A stretch of 35,708 nt of DNA from Rhodospirillales bacterium (GCA_016712375.1 JADJRE010000022.1:1-35708), one strand, 5' to 3'; positions 25,094-32,598 are shown, counted from the stretch's first letter. The notes: generated by a model not told the origin, from the sequence alone. Made by a program: numbers and translations.

Positions 25094-25694
25094 CTGAAGC
25101 GCGGCACGTGCGTCGAACCAGAGAAGAGCCCGCCGTTAACGTAGGGGAAAACCTCCGCCCAGCGGGCAATCTTCGCCGCCGCTCGATCGGCGGTTCTTGT
25201 GTTCATCGCCCGAAAGAGCTCGCTTATCACCTCATGGGTGTTCGCGGAGTCCCTCGCGCTCATCTGTTCGATCGTGGCGGTGAAGCGGCCCTCGCCATGA
25301 AAGATGCCAGTGTCCTCGGCAAAAAAGCAGAGGATCAGCCGGGCCATAAAATGGTTCATGTCGTTGGCGGCGGGCGGCCGTTCCCCATTCCGGGTTATTC
25401 TTCAGGAGCTCGACATAAAGGCGGTTGAGGCGGCCCGTTGCCTTGATATCAAGGATGCTTTCGCGGATTTGCCTAACGGTCGTGATGCCCGCGAGCGGGA
25501 GGAAGAAGACGAAATGATCGGGGAAGTCCCGATAGGTGCAGGCGATCGTCTCGCCGCTCGCCAGGTCTTCGGCCTCGAAGGCGTCTCCGTCAGTCGCTAG
25601 AACAAACTTGGCCTTGGCCCGCGCCGTTGCTGGGCTCGCCTTCAGGGCGATCGGAGAGTTTGGATATTTCCTCTTCAATCTCAACGGCGTTCAT
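25094..25694 (-). pseudogene. MmeI-like DNA methyltransferase/restriction protein relic
   Basis: Begins MNAVEIEEEISKLSDRP at 25694, typical of large MmeI-like class I methyltransferases. An internal deletion follows; then in another frame come ATARAKAKFVLATDGDAFEA, TVRQIRESILDIKATGRLNR and LYVELLKNNPEWGTAARR. After a further shift near 25365 it reads MNHFMARLILCFFAEDTGIF, TRTADRAAAKIARWAEVFPY and VNGGLFSGST before the IS6 end. The methyltransferase and nuclease domains are gone. Full members exceed 900 aa and modify or cut DNA as type IIG-like enzymes. This copy is dead. Confidence 0.8.
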
Positions 25695-25718
25695 GCGCCC
25701 CCCTGCCCTTTTCTCAAA

Positions 25719-26075
25719 TCAATTGCTGTTTCGTGTCGGCCGTGATGGCTCCCTGCTCCTAGACAAGCCTCGGCTGCACGGGCGGCGCCGGATGATTGGC
25801 CCGTGTCGAAGGTGGCGGATCGCCTCGCCGGTTTGCTGATCGGCGATTACTAGATCGAACTGAGCCTGAAGGTTCAGCCAAAACTGTGAGTCGGTGCCGA
25901 ACCAGTGCCCGAACCGGAGGGCGGTGTCGCCGGTGATGGAGCGCTTGCCCGCGATGATTTGGCTCACGCGGTTGGGCGGCACGTCGATCTGGCGTGCGAA
26001 TTCGGTCGGCGTAACGCCGAGCTCGTCCAGCTCGTCCTTCAAAATCTCGCCCGGATGGACGGCGCGCTTGAACAT
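25719..26075 (-). CDS. higA: HigA-family antitoxin
   Basis: Starts MFKRAVHPGEILKDELDELG with AAAGGAGC upstream; the in-frame ATG at 26093 is less likely. The protein is a compact helix-turn-helix (VTPTEFARQIDVPPNRVSQI, IAGKRSITGDTALRFGHWFG), then TDSQFWLNLQAQFDLVIA, the hallmark HigA ending. After GEAIRHL the frame runs on as an Arg-rich tail to about 118 aa, whereas typical HigA has about 95-105, so a small shift near 25815 is possible. It binds and neutralises HigB and represses its own promoter. The matching toxin is only a stub at 26093-26160, so this is an orphan antitoxin. Confidence 0.85.
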   Translation of the reverse strand: MFKRAVHPGEILKDELDELGVTPTEFARQIDVPPNRVSQIIAGKRSITGDTALRFGHWFGTDSQFWLNLQAQFDLVIADQQTGEAIRHLRHGPIIRRRPCSRGLSRSREPSRPTRNSN

Positions 26076-26092
26076 GGTCTGTGCTCCTTTCA

Positions 26093-26160
26093 TCAGTGGT
26101 AATCCACAATCTCAACGTTGCCGGGTCCCGGCTGCCCGTCCGGCCACAAGTTTATCGGCC
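26093..26160 (-). pseudogene. higB: HigB toxin, C-terminal stub
   Basis: The minus strand ends with NVEIVDYH and a stop at 26093-26095, the standard last residues of HigB/RelE-type mRNA interferases, immediately before higA as in normal higBA operons. Upstream of about 26160 no HigB sequence can be recognised and the origin region begins, so the toxin body has been lost. Confidence 0.6.
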
Positions 26161-26164
26161 CATC

Positions 26165-26515
26165 AGGGCCGATTCCGCAAATAGCCGCCCTACGGGCGGC
26201 GTGAACTTGATGTGAGTAAAAGTTATCCACAGGATCGTATGTGTTATGTATATGTTAAATACAGTGTTACAGGGTTCTGGAAAACTTTATAACATATTGT
26301 AAGTAAAGAAAAATTGGCCTCCGCTTTTTGTCCGATTGAATCCAGAACCACGAACCGGGAGACTCCAGAACCACGTCACCTTGAATCCGAAACCACGAAG
26401 ATCGGGCTTGCGTCACTGAAACCACGAAGCTAGGCTCAGTTGTCACTGAAACCACGAATCAGCGCAAGCGTAACCGAAACCACGAAATGACCCAAGCCGT
26501 CACCGAAACCACGAA
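26165..26515 (+). other. Iteron-type plasmid origin of replication
   Basis: The region holds, in order, a perfect DnaA box TTATCCACA at 26223-26231, an AT-rich stretch at 26232-26335 where strands could open, and seven iterons from 26345 onward that run into the 5' end of repA. This is the classic layout of an origin controlled by an iteron-binding initiator. It is the only such region in the window. Confidence 0.85.
26345..26515 (+). repeat. Seven iterons with core GAAACCACGAA
   Basis: Copies begin at 26345 (GAACCACGAA), 26368 (GAACCACGTC), 26389, 26418, 26448, 26476 and 26505 (all five GAAACCACGAA). The last five are 28-30 bases apart, near three helical turns; the first two are degenerate and spaced 21-23. 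TCAC or CACC often precedes the core. RepA probably binds here to start replication and control copy number. The last copy lies inside repA codons 7-10. Confidence 0.9.
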
Positions 26516-27545
26516 TCTGGAGCACGGCGGAAAGGAGCGGTCCCCTCTCCTGCCCGACCGGCACCCTAATCAGGATTTCTTCATCTGCGACGTGCTCGAT
26601 GCCATCCCCAAGGATGACATGGCGTCGATGGAGCACCCGATTTTTTCCCTCGCCACCAAGCCGGATCACCGGCTTCTGGCTTACGAGCATAATGGCGTGC
26701 GGATTGAGATCGCCCCGAGCATGCGCGGCCTGGCGACGATCCATGACAAGGATGTCCTGATCTATTGCATTTCGCAGCTCATGGCGAAGATGAAGGCCGG
26801 GGAAAAGCCGCAGAAAGAGGTCCATCTGACGGCCTATGACCTGCTCGTGTCCACGAACCGGGAAACCAGCGGAGACGGCTACCGCCGCCTCAAGGAGGCC
26901 TTGGAACGGCTTTCCGGCACGCGGATCACCACGAACATTAGAACCAAGGGCGAAGAGATTACCGAAGGCTTCGGGCTCGTCGATAGCTGGCGGATCGTTC
27001 GCAAGACGGACAGCGGCCGTATGGCCAGCGTGAAGGTTTCCCTGTCAGACTGGATGTATAACGCGGTCCTCGGGCACGAAGTCCTCACCCTGCACCGCGA
27101 CTATTTCCGGCTGCGCAAGCCCCTGGAGCGGCGGGTTTACGAGATTGCCCGGAAGCACTGCGGGCAACAGGACCGTTGGACGATTCGCCTGGCGACGCTG
27201 CAAAAGAAATGCGGCTCCAACTCGCCCCCGCGCGTGTTCCGTTCCATGCTCAAGGATTTGGTTCTTCATGACCATCTGCCGGACTACAGCATCACGCTGG
27301 AAGGCGATTTGGTGATCTTCCGCAACAGGGAGAGCATGAAGCCACGGGTCCAGGTGTCCTTCCCCCTGCTCGATCCCGAAACCTACAATGACGTGCGCGC
27401 CGTCGCGCCTGGCTATGACCCCTACTTTCTCGAACAGGAATGGCGAGATTGGTGGGTCGATAGCGGGTGCATCGAGCTACAGTACCCGGACAAAGCCTTC
27501 ATCGCCTTCTGCAAAAAACGATATGAGCGCAAACCCAATCCCTGA
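26487..27545 (+). CDS. repA: Plasmid replication initiator RepA (RPA family)
   Basis: Protein of 352 aa. The core FFICDVLDAIPKDDMASMEH, PIFSLATKPDHRLLAYEHNG and SMRGLATIHDKDVLIYCISQ is the signature of the RepA/RPA plasmid initiators of alphaproteobacteria. Winged-helix regions follow (HLTAYDLLVSTNRETSGDGY, RRLKEALERLSGTRITTNIR; SLSDWMYNAVL, LRKPLERRVYEIARKHCG). It should bind the iterons upstream and, with DnaA, open the origin. The first ten codons overlap the last iteron, so RepA binding could also repress its own expression. It is directly followed by parA. Intact. Confidence 0.92.
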   Translation: MTQAVTETTNLEHGGKERSPLLPDRHPNQDFFICDVLDAIPKDDMASMEHPIFSLATKPDHRLLAYEHNGVRIEIAPSMRGLATIHDKDVLIYCISQLMAKMKAGEKPQKEVHLTAYDLLVSTNRETSGDGYRRLKEALERLSGTRITTNIRTKGEEITEGFGLVDSWRIVRKTDSGRMASVKVSLSDWMYNAVLGHEVLTLHRDYFRLRKPLERRVYEIARKHCGQQDRWTIRLATLQKKCGSNSPPRVFRSMLKDLVLHDHLPDYSITLEGDLVIFRNRESMKPRVQVSFPLLDPETYNDVRAVAPGYDPYFLEQEWRDWWVDSGCIELQYPDKAFIAFCKKRYERKPNP

Positions 27546-27558
27546 ATTGTGGATAATA

Positions 27559-27572
27559 CAAACCCACATTTG
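27559..27572. promoter_or_regulatory. 14-bp par motif, upstream copy
   Basis: CAAACCCACATTTG lies in the repA-parA gap, 31 bases before the parA start. The same word with one G/A change occurs at 28524-28537, and a 13-base inverted match occurs at 28000-28012 within parA. It is a candidate binding site for the small RHH protein or a parS centromere. Confidence 0.5.
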
Positions 27573-27603
27573 CGCTTTCCCACGAATCAGGGTATGAGGG
27601 TTT

Positions 27604-28272
27604 ATGATTATCGCTTTCGTGAACCAGAAGGGCGGCACCGGCAAGACGACGCTTTCCGTCAACGTCGCCGCTGCGCTCGCCAAGAGCGGCTTCAAGGTCC
27701 TGCTGATCGACGCGGACAAGCAGGGAAGCGCAAGCACCTGGGCCAGCCTGCGGCAGGAAACGCCCTTCCAGGTCGTCAGCATGGCCCGCGAGAACATGGC
27801 CCGCGACGCCATGAAGATGGCTGCGGATTATCAGCACACGATCATCGACGGGCCGCCGCACGCTCAGGAAGTCGCGCGCTCATGCATCATCGCCTCTGAT
27901 TTCGTGGTGCTGCCTATCGAGCCTTCGGGTCTTTCGACCTGGGCCTCCGACTTGACGGTCAAGCAAGTGCGCGAGGCGCAAGAATACAAGCCAACCCTGA
28001 AATGTGGGTTTGTGGTTTCCCGCAAAATAGGGAAAACGGTAATCGGGCGGGATATCCGGGCCATGGCGGCGGAAGCCGGAATCCCCATCCTGAAAACCGA
28101 CATTGAGCAACGGGTGCCGTTTGCCGAAAGCATGACCATGGGTCAGACCATTTTCGAGTGGGCGCCCGGCAGCCCTGCCGTTTCCGAGATTAACCGCCTA
28201 ACCCTAGAAATCATGCGCTATGGCAACGAAGACGTTCTCACAGGCCCCGAAGCCAAAACCGCTAACGGATAG
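27604..28272 (+). CDS. parA: ParA partition ATPase
   Basis: Protein of 222 aa with the deviant Walker A KGGTGKTT (residues 9-16), switch I-like LLIDADKQGSAST (34-46) and Walker B-like HTIIDGPPH. It is a short ParA of the type lacking an N-terminal DNA-binding domain, so autoregulation is expected to depend on its small partner. It moves plasmid copies apart using a DNA-bound partner complex. The start is behind GAGGG; its 3' end overlaps the RHH gene by 53 bases, a sign of tight coupling. Intact. Confidence 0.93.
   Translation: MIIAFVNQKGGTGKTTLSVNVAAALAKSGFKVLLIDADKQGSASTWASLRQETPFQVVSMARENMARDAMKMAADYQHTIIDGPPHAQEVARSCIIASDFVVLPIEPSGLSTWASDLTVKQVREAQEYKPTLKCGFVVSRKIGKTVIGRDIRAMAAEAGIPILKTDIEQRVPFAESMTMGQTIFEWAPGSPAVSEINRLTLEIMRYGNEDVLTGPEAKTANG
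28000..28012. promoter_or_regulatory. Par motif, inverted copy within parA
   Basis: AAATGTGGGTTTG is the reverse complement of 13 of the 14 bases at 27559-27572. It lies inside the parA coding region, where it could be accidental, but its sequence matches better than chance would suggest. Confidence 0.35.
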
Positions 28273-28522
28273 TGATATTGCCGCCTTTGAACAGGGCGGG
28301 ATCGGTCACGACAACGGCTCCCTGGCCGGGAGCAAGCGCGAGCGCAAAGCGCCCGTGCAGGAGCCCACGAAGCGGTTGAGCCTCGATCTGCCGGAGAGCA
28401 AGCACCGGCGATTCAAGACGGCGTGCAGCGCCACGGGGCACAAGATGGTTGAGGAAATCGAGGCGTTCATAGACGCCCGCACAACCGAACTCGAAGCGCA
28501 AGCCGGGATAACCCGCAAATGA
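28220..28522 (+). CDS. Small ribbon-helix-helix partition/regulatory protein
   Basis: Protein of 100 aa. A flexible N-terminus (FSQAPKPKPLTDSDIAAFEQ) precedes a ribbon-helix-helix fold: TKRLSLDLPESKHRRFKTAC, then GHKMVEEIEAFIDARTTELE. This matches the ParG/ParB2-like small centromere binders that pair with short ParA proteins. The disordered N-terminus may stimulate the ParA ATPase, as in ParG. Its expected target is the 14-bp motif around the operon. It overlaps parA, and the next motif copy begins 2 bases after its stop. Confidence 0.75.
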   Translation: MATKTFSQAPKPKPLTDSDIAAFEQGGIGHDNGSLAGSKRERKAPVQEPTKRLSLDLPESKHRRFKTACSATGHKMVEEIEAFIDARTTELEAQAGITRK

Positions 28523-28523
28523 A

Positions 28524-28537
28524 CAAACCCGCATTTG
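28524..28537. promoter_or_regulatory. 14-bp par motif, downstream copy
   Basis: CAAACCCGCATTTG lies 2 bases after the RHH gene stop. A related half copy, AACCCGCAAATG, is at 28510-28521 at the end of that gene, giving a closely spaced pair. Candidate parS site or operator. Confidence 0.5.
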
Positions 28538-28634
28538 TGGATTTGTTCATTGAAGCAGATCGATGGATTATTCATCGTGGAGACGCGGGGAGCAATGTGC
28601 CCCATAAGATGGGGTGCGGCCCAGGGATAGACCG

Positions 28635-28771
28635 TTGCGATGTTTTGAACAGGGTGTACATTACGGACAGCGATTCTGGACGGACATCTCGATGCCGCGC
28701 ACCTTCGCCTATCTCCGTGTCTCGACCATCGGTCAGACGACCGACAACCAGCTGCGGGAAATCACCGCCGC
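28635..28771 (+). pseudogene. Duplicate of the 5' end of the serine recombinase gene
   Basis: This segment repeats the sequence at 12727-12805 and onward on the other strand: about 55 bases of upstream region plus codons 1-28 (MPRTFAYLRVSTIGQTTDNQ through REITAA). It then switches abruptly to an IS256 transposase fragment near 28771. It is a truncated second copy in opposite orientation to the intact gene. Confidence 0.9.
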
Positions 28772-29000
28772 TGACCGACGATTTGGAAATGCCGGTCATG
28801 CCCATCGCCTGCACCAGTTCGTCAACCCGCCGGGTGGAGACGCCGCCGATCCAGGCCTCCTGGATCACCGACACCAGCGCCTTCTCTACCGTCCGGCGCG
28901 GCTCCAGGAAGCCGGGGAAGTACGATCCCTGGCGCAGCTTCGGGATGCGCAGGTTGAGCGAGCCGAGCCGCGTCTCCAGCGTCCGGTCGCGATAGCCGTT
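28772..29000 (-). pseudogene. IS256-family transposase fragment, internal part
   Basis: The minus strand from 29000 reads NGYRDRTLETRLGSLNLRIP, KLRQGSYFPGFLEPRRTVEK and ALVSVIQEAWIGGVSTRRVD, then MGMTGISKSSVS, the standard IS256/Mutator-like transposase sequence after the N-terminus. It continues the fragment at 30500-30667 across the IS1111 insertion. It is cut at 28771 by the recombinase fragment, so the catalytic core is missing. Confidence 0.9.
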
Positions 29001-29262
29001 CGTATGATGTCTTTAGTCAAGCCATGCGCCTCCTCCTCCACGCCGGACGTCCGGGGCCCGCTCGCTTCTGCTCAGGCGCTTGGCGCCATCGACTCGTATC
29101 CGGTCGGCGAGGCCGACCCAGGTGCCCTGTGCACGGCGAGCAAGCAGTCGGGGAACGGGATCCAACTGCGCGTTTCGGGTTTTGCGCCCCAACGGCTACA
29201 CGATCACGCGTTCACCCCGGACGTCGCGGGGCCGTCGCCCCGGGACGACCTCTTTGACTGTC
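29001..29262 (-). ncRNA. Candidate guide (bridge/seek) RNA region of the IS1111 element
   Basis: The region downstream of the transposase stop is 262 bases, whereas the upstream region is about 50 bases. In IS1111-group elements a target-choosing RNA is described from this 3' side. The stretch has no coding frame. Its folded loops were not derived here, so the exact RNA ends are unknown. Confidence 0.45.
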
Positions 29263-30450
29263 TCAGGCGGCGGAGCGACGCAGCCTGGCCCCCGCCGGCA
29301 CAAGGCCTTGTGTCGCATATCGCCACAGCGCAACGAGGAGCTTCCGGGCGACTGCCACGATCGCCACGCGCCGGCTCCGCTTGCTGTTGCCGCCGGTGCG
29401 CGCCACGAACCAAGCGGTGATGTCGCTGCCTGTCTGGAAGCGTACCCAGCGCCAGGCGAGCTGGACCAGCCGGGCACGCACGATTGCGTTCCCGGCCTTG
29501 CTGACGCCCTGCTCGCGCTGTAGCCGGCCGCTGCTGTACGGGCTCGGGGTCAAACCGGCGAAGGAGGCGAGGCTGCGGCGGTCGCGGAAGTCGCGGCATA
29601 GGACCTCCCGCGTCAGAACCACGGCGGTCTCGCGCCCCATGCAGGTCAGCTTCTCCAGGGCCTCGGTCATGTCGTGGCCGCGCGACGCGAACTGCCCTTC
29701 AATGTGCTCCGCTGCGGGTGATGTCAGCGGCGCGACTTCCGCCATCGCCGCCTCGACCTCCGCGATGTGGTGCAGGACCAGCTCGAGCCGCGACAGCTCC
29801 CGCTCGATCTCCTGGCGGCACCGCAACGGCAGCACCTTCCCGCAGCCCGTCCGAAGCGCCTCCAACGCCGCGCGCCGGTCGCGGCGCAGCGGCCGGTAGT
29901 CCCGGACGCCATGCAGCGCGAGCAGGCCCTTGATGCGGTTGACGTGGCCGACCCGTTCCTTGGTCAGCCTGGCCAGCTCGCGGTGCGGCCGGCGCGCGTC
30001 CTCCTCCTCGATGCTCGGCACCCGGACGAACGAACATGCGTGCCGGTCGCCCCGGCGCCAGGCCTGCAGCGCCCGCAGCAGGCTCTCGGCGTCCACCCGA
30101 TCGGTCTTCACCCTGCGCGCCCTGCGGTCCACCTTCAGGCTCGCCGGGTCCATCACCCGGCAGGCAATCCCGGCCTGCTCAAGCCGGCGCTGCAGCCAGA
30201 ACCCGTCGTAGCCCGCCTCAAACACGCACTCAGCCCCGACGACCTCGCCCGCACGCCCCTGTGCATCGCGCCGGCATCGCTCCACGAGCGCGATCAGCGC
30301 CCCGGCGTCGCCCCCGTCCACCCCGCGGCGGGACACTTTGCCCGTGCTGGGATCATAGACCGCTAGCAGCCAGTTCGCCTTGCTCAGCTCGATGGCCACC
30401 AGAACCGCCGCTTCGGCGCCACCAGCGCTCGTCACCTGCACCTGCTCCAT
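29263..30450 (-). CDS. IS1111/IS110-family DEDD transposase
   Basis: Protein of 395 aa starting MEQVQVTSAGGAEAAVLVAI with GGGAGGAGAGC upstream. The RuvC-like DEDD part includes AIELSKANW, ECVFEAGYDGFWL and KTDRVDAESLLRAL. The C-terminal Transposase_20 domain has LASFAGLTPSPYSSGRLQRE with its conserved Ser and QGVSKAGNAIVRARLVQLAW. It acts with an RNA guide to recombine donor and target. The open frame extends to 30621 through IS256 sequence; the true start is 30450. It looks functional. Confidence 0.93.
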   Translation of the reverse strand: MEQVQVTSAGGAEAAVLVAIELSKANWLLAVYDPSTGKVSRRGVDGGDAGALIALVERCRRDAQGRAGEVVGAECVFEAGYDGFWLQRRLEQAGIACRVMDPASLKVDRRARRVKTDRVDAESLLRALQAWRRGDRHACSFVRVPSIEEEDARRPHRELARLTKERVGHVNRIKGLLALHGVRDYRPLRRDRRAALEALRTGCGKVLPLRCRQEIERELSRLELVLHHIAEVEAAMAEVAPLTSPAAEHIEGQFASRGHDMTEALEKLTCMGRETAVVLTREVLCRDFRDRRSLASFAGLTPSPYSSGRLQREQGVSKAGNAIVRARLVQLAWRWVRFQTGSDITAWFVARTGGNSKRSRRVAIVAVARKLLVALWRYATQGLVPAGARLRRSAA

Positions 30451-30499
30451 GCTCTCCTCCCAATGCGGCTGCCGTGCCGACTGGGACATCATGGTATCT

Positions 30500-30667
30500 G
30501 CGGTAGGTGAGCCGCCCGTCCGAGCGCTCATGCCGGCCGGCGCCGACCAGCGCCTCGACGTCAGCGTCCATGATGATCTGCAGCACCGTCTCGGCGAGCG
30601 CTCGCAGGAAATTGCCGTCATTGGCCTTCTGCATTGCTTCGATCAGCGCCATTCTGTCCTCGGTCAT
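30500..30667 (-). pseudogene. IS256-family transposase, N-terminal fragment
   Basis: Starts MTEDRMALIEAMQKANDGNF and reads LRALAETVLQIIMDADVEAL, then GRHERSDGRLTYR at the IS1111 edge. The sequence continues in frame at 28772-29000. The IS256 left end lies somewhere in 30668-30720 but was not pinned. The gene is broken by the IS1111 insertion and also lacks its C-terminus. Confidence 0.9.
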
Positions 30668-30854
30668 CGGGTCCTCCTCGGTTGCCGGTGAAGCCTCGCA
30701 ACTCCACCCTAGCCGACAGATCCGATGGCCGCCTCACCACCGCGGCGCGCCTGCGCCAGACTCGTCGCCGGTCGCTCCGGCGCGCCGCTCACCGACAAAT
30801 TCCACCACCTCCGTGGACGCTACAAGTAGGTGGTGGGAGGTGGAGGTGGTTACC

Positions 30855-31028
30855 GTGGCAAAACCGAAGAATGCAGAGCGCAGGAGATGTGACCGCAAAA
30901 AACCACCAGATACGCCCTCCAGAGAGCCTACGGTTAGCAACTCGAACAAAAATTACCAACCTACCTGGGCACACAGAGATGCGAGCGCACGGCCCTTAAA
31001 ACGGCTCAGTAACGTATACCGGTTGTAA
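30855..31028 (+). CDS. Small basic protein, 57 aa
   Basis: A GTG start at 30855 follows GGAGGTGGTTACC, a well-placed ribosome site. The sequence (VAKPKNAERRRCDRKKPPDT, then SREPTVSNSNKNYQPTWAHR) is highly basic and hydrophilic. Nothing in it is recognisable. It precedes another small gene 14 bases downstream, so both may share an mRNA. Function unknown, and it could be spurious. Confidence 0.35.
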   Translation: MAKPKNAERRRCDRKKPPDTPSREPTVSNSNKNYQPTWAHRDASARPLKRLSNVYRL

Positions 31029-31042
31029 CAGGAGAAACACAT

Positions 31043-31227
31043 ATGACTATGGTTGCTATCGGCGGCGGATACGGCATCAGTCACGACCCGCTGCGACTGG
31101 TCGCCGAAAGACCTAATACCCCGGCAACGTCGTCCCGATCGGGACCGAGCCAACTGGCTTGCAGGAGCTGGCGGATCTCCGCGGGTTTGGCATCGAATTG
31201 TTTTCGCAGAGCGCTCTGGCGTCGTAG
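31043..31227 (+). pseudogene. Small hypothetical protein, probably frameshifted
   Basis: AGGAGAAACACAT precedes the ATG, a strong site. The first frame reads MTMVAIGGGYGISHDPLRLV and AERPNT; after a C4 run near 31119 the sensible sequence continues one frame over as PGNVVPIGTEPTGLQELADL and RGFGIELFSQSALAS with a stop at 31225-31227. Joined, it is a tidy protein of about 61 aa. Without the shift the first frame runs to 31267 with Arg/Ser noise. The small size and clean ribosome site suggest a real short gene, perhaps a regulator or precursor peptide. Family unknown. Confidence 0.4.
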
Positions 31228-31275
31228 CTGTAGCGGACCGCACATCATTGCGCGCCGCTACAACTAGCTGACCGA

Positions 31276-32598
31276 TCACGAGCGGACGGCCCTGAAGACC
31301 CCGCTCCTCCGTCCCGGGAGCTGCTGGAGAAAGGCGACGCTGCTCACGTTGCCCTGGTCGGTGGCGTAGCGCTGGTCGATCGCCATCCGGAGCACGGTCG
31401 CCGGGCCGATCCTTTCGACCAACGCCACCCGAACGCCATCGACGACAATCCCGTCGAACTGGTCGTAGATCACTTCGAGCACCGTCCCGGTCCTTCGGTA
31501 GATGCCCTGGAACTCGATCGTGAACCTCGGGTCCACCGGATCGGGAACTCGGTACGACCCAGCAAAGACCAAGGTGCGATCGGAGGCCAGATAGGGCGAC
31601 CCCACCCTGGAGAAGACTACCCCGGGGTGGTTCGGCACCGCGGTCCTGGTGCTGACGAGCGTTGCCTTCATCCCGTTCGCTCGACGCAGGAACAGGCCGG
31701 CGCGGGTGGGGAGGAAGCCGACGAACGCGACGTCGCAGGCGTCGTTGATGGATGGCCCGACCACAGCGTCGAAGGTCCCGCCGCCCGGCGCCGGGTCGCC
31801 GGCCACGGCGATCGGCTGCAGTGCGGCGCTGCCGACCTTGAGGTAGACTCCGTAATTGAGGTCGGAAGACCGACGCAGCGCCAAGGCGACGACGCCGCTG
31901 CTGTTGGTGGAGAATTCCGCGCCAGCGACCTCAGTGAAGCCGGCCGCCTGGGTCACCAATTCGCCAAGGGTGATCGTCTTGGGAACGCCCGCGATGGTCG
32001 CGAGATAGACGCCTTCGGTGGTGCTCGTGCTGTCACCGAAGACGACGTGGGCGCCCGTGCCCCCGACCGGATAGCTCGGGCCGAACGGCAGGAAGGTTTC
32101 GCTCGTGCCGGGCCGCCGCGTGGCGGCATCGGCGATCCGCCTCAACCGGCCTTGGCCGAGGAATAGATAGAGCCCGCGAACGGAAGTGTCGCTGGCGAAC
32201 CCGCGGAAGGCGATCGACCCGTCGTCGTTGAGCGAAGGGCCGTCGACCTCGAAGAGCGGGCCGAGAACGCCCGGCGGTTGGTCGCCGGCGCCCACGGCCC
32301 TGGCGAGGGGCCCGCAGGCGCGGCCGCGGCCTGTGCTGTAGATGGCGGTGGCATTGCCGGCGTTGAACGCGAGACAGCCTTGCGCGTTGATGCTCGGCAC
32401 GCCCAGGTTCCCGAACGTCGCCCCGCCGCCACCGGGGACGGCATCGGTGCTCAGCACCACCTCACTTATGGTTGGGCTTCCCGCGGCAGCGGGCCAACAT
32501 GACAGGAGAAGAAACGCCAATGTGAGCGGCAGATTAGCAAGAGTTGATGTAGATCTTGATGATTTACAAGCTAAGCCTTCATTGCTACGAAATCCCAT
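31276..32598 (-). CDS. Secreted repeat (propeller-like) protein
   Basis: Protein of 440 aa with a signal peptide (LANLPLTLAFLLLSCWPAAA, about 20-39) after a short basic stretch. The start is fixed by GGGAGGTTAAA. The mature part repeats a pattern of the form PSLNDDGSIAFRG and PSINDACDVAFVG followed by GLYL, GVYL or GLFL, about 5-6 times, which suits a beta-propeller. I believe this repeat type is found in uncharacterised secreted bacterial proteins (DUF7453-like). No catalytic motif is obvious. It lies beside another secreted protein at 32821, with a 222-base gap that shows no gene. Confidence 0.7.
   Translation of the reverse strand: MGFRSNEGLACKSSRSTSTLANLPLTLAFLLLSCWPAAAGSPTISEVVLSTDAVPGGGGATFGNLGVPSINAQGCLAFNAGNATAIYSTGRGRACGPLARAVGAGDQPPGVLGPLFEVDGPSLNDDGSIAFRGFASDTSVRGLYLFLGQGRLRRIADAATRRPGTSETFLPFGPSYPVGGTGAHVVFGDSTSTTEGVYLATIAGVPKTITLGELVTQAAGFTEVAGAEFSTNSSGVVALALRRSSDLNYGVYLKVGSAALQPIAVAGDPAPGGGTFDAVVGPSINDACDVAFVGFLPTRAGLFLRRANGMKATLVSTRTAVPNHPGVVFSRVGSPYLASDRTLVFAGSYRVPDPVDPRFTIEFQGIYRRTGTVLEVIYDQFDGIVVDGVRVALVERIGPATVLRMAIDQRYATDQGNVSSVAFLQQLPGRRSGVFRAVRS

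Larger units (their letters stand above)
29001..30499 (-). mobile_element. IS1111-type (IS110 family) insertion within IS256
   Basis: Removing this 1499-bp block joins LTYR to NGYRDRT and restores the IS256 reading frame with no target duplication. Subterminal inverted repeats ATGATGTC are found at 29004-29011 and, inverted, at 30485-30492, leaving 3 bases outside one repeat and 7 outside the other, which is the known asymmetric pattern of the IS1111 group. It contains one intact transposase and a 262-base non-coding 3' region. Confidence 0.9.
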
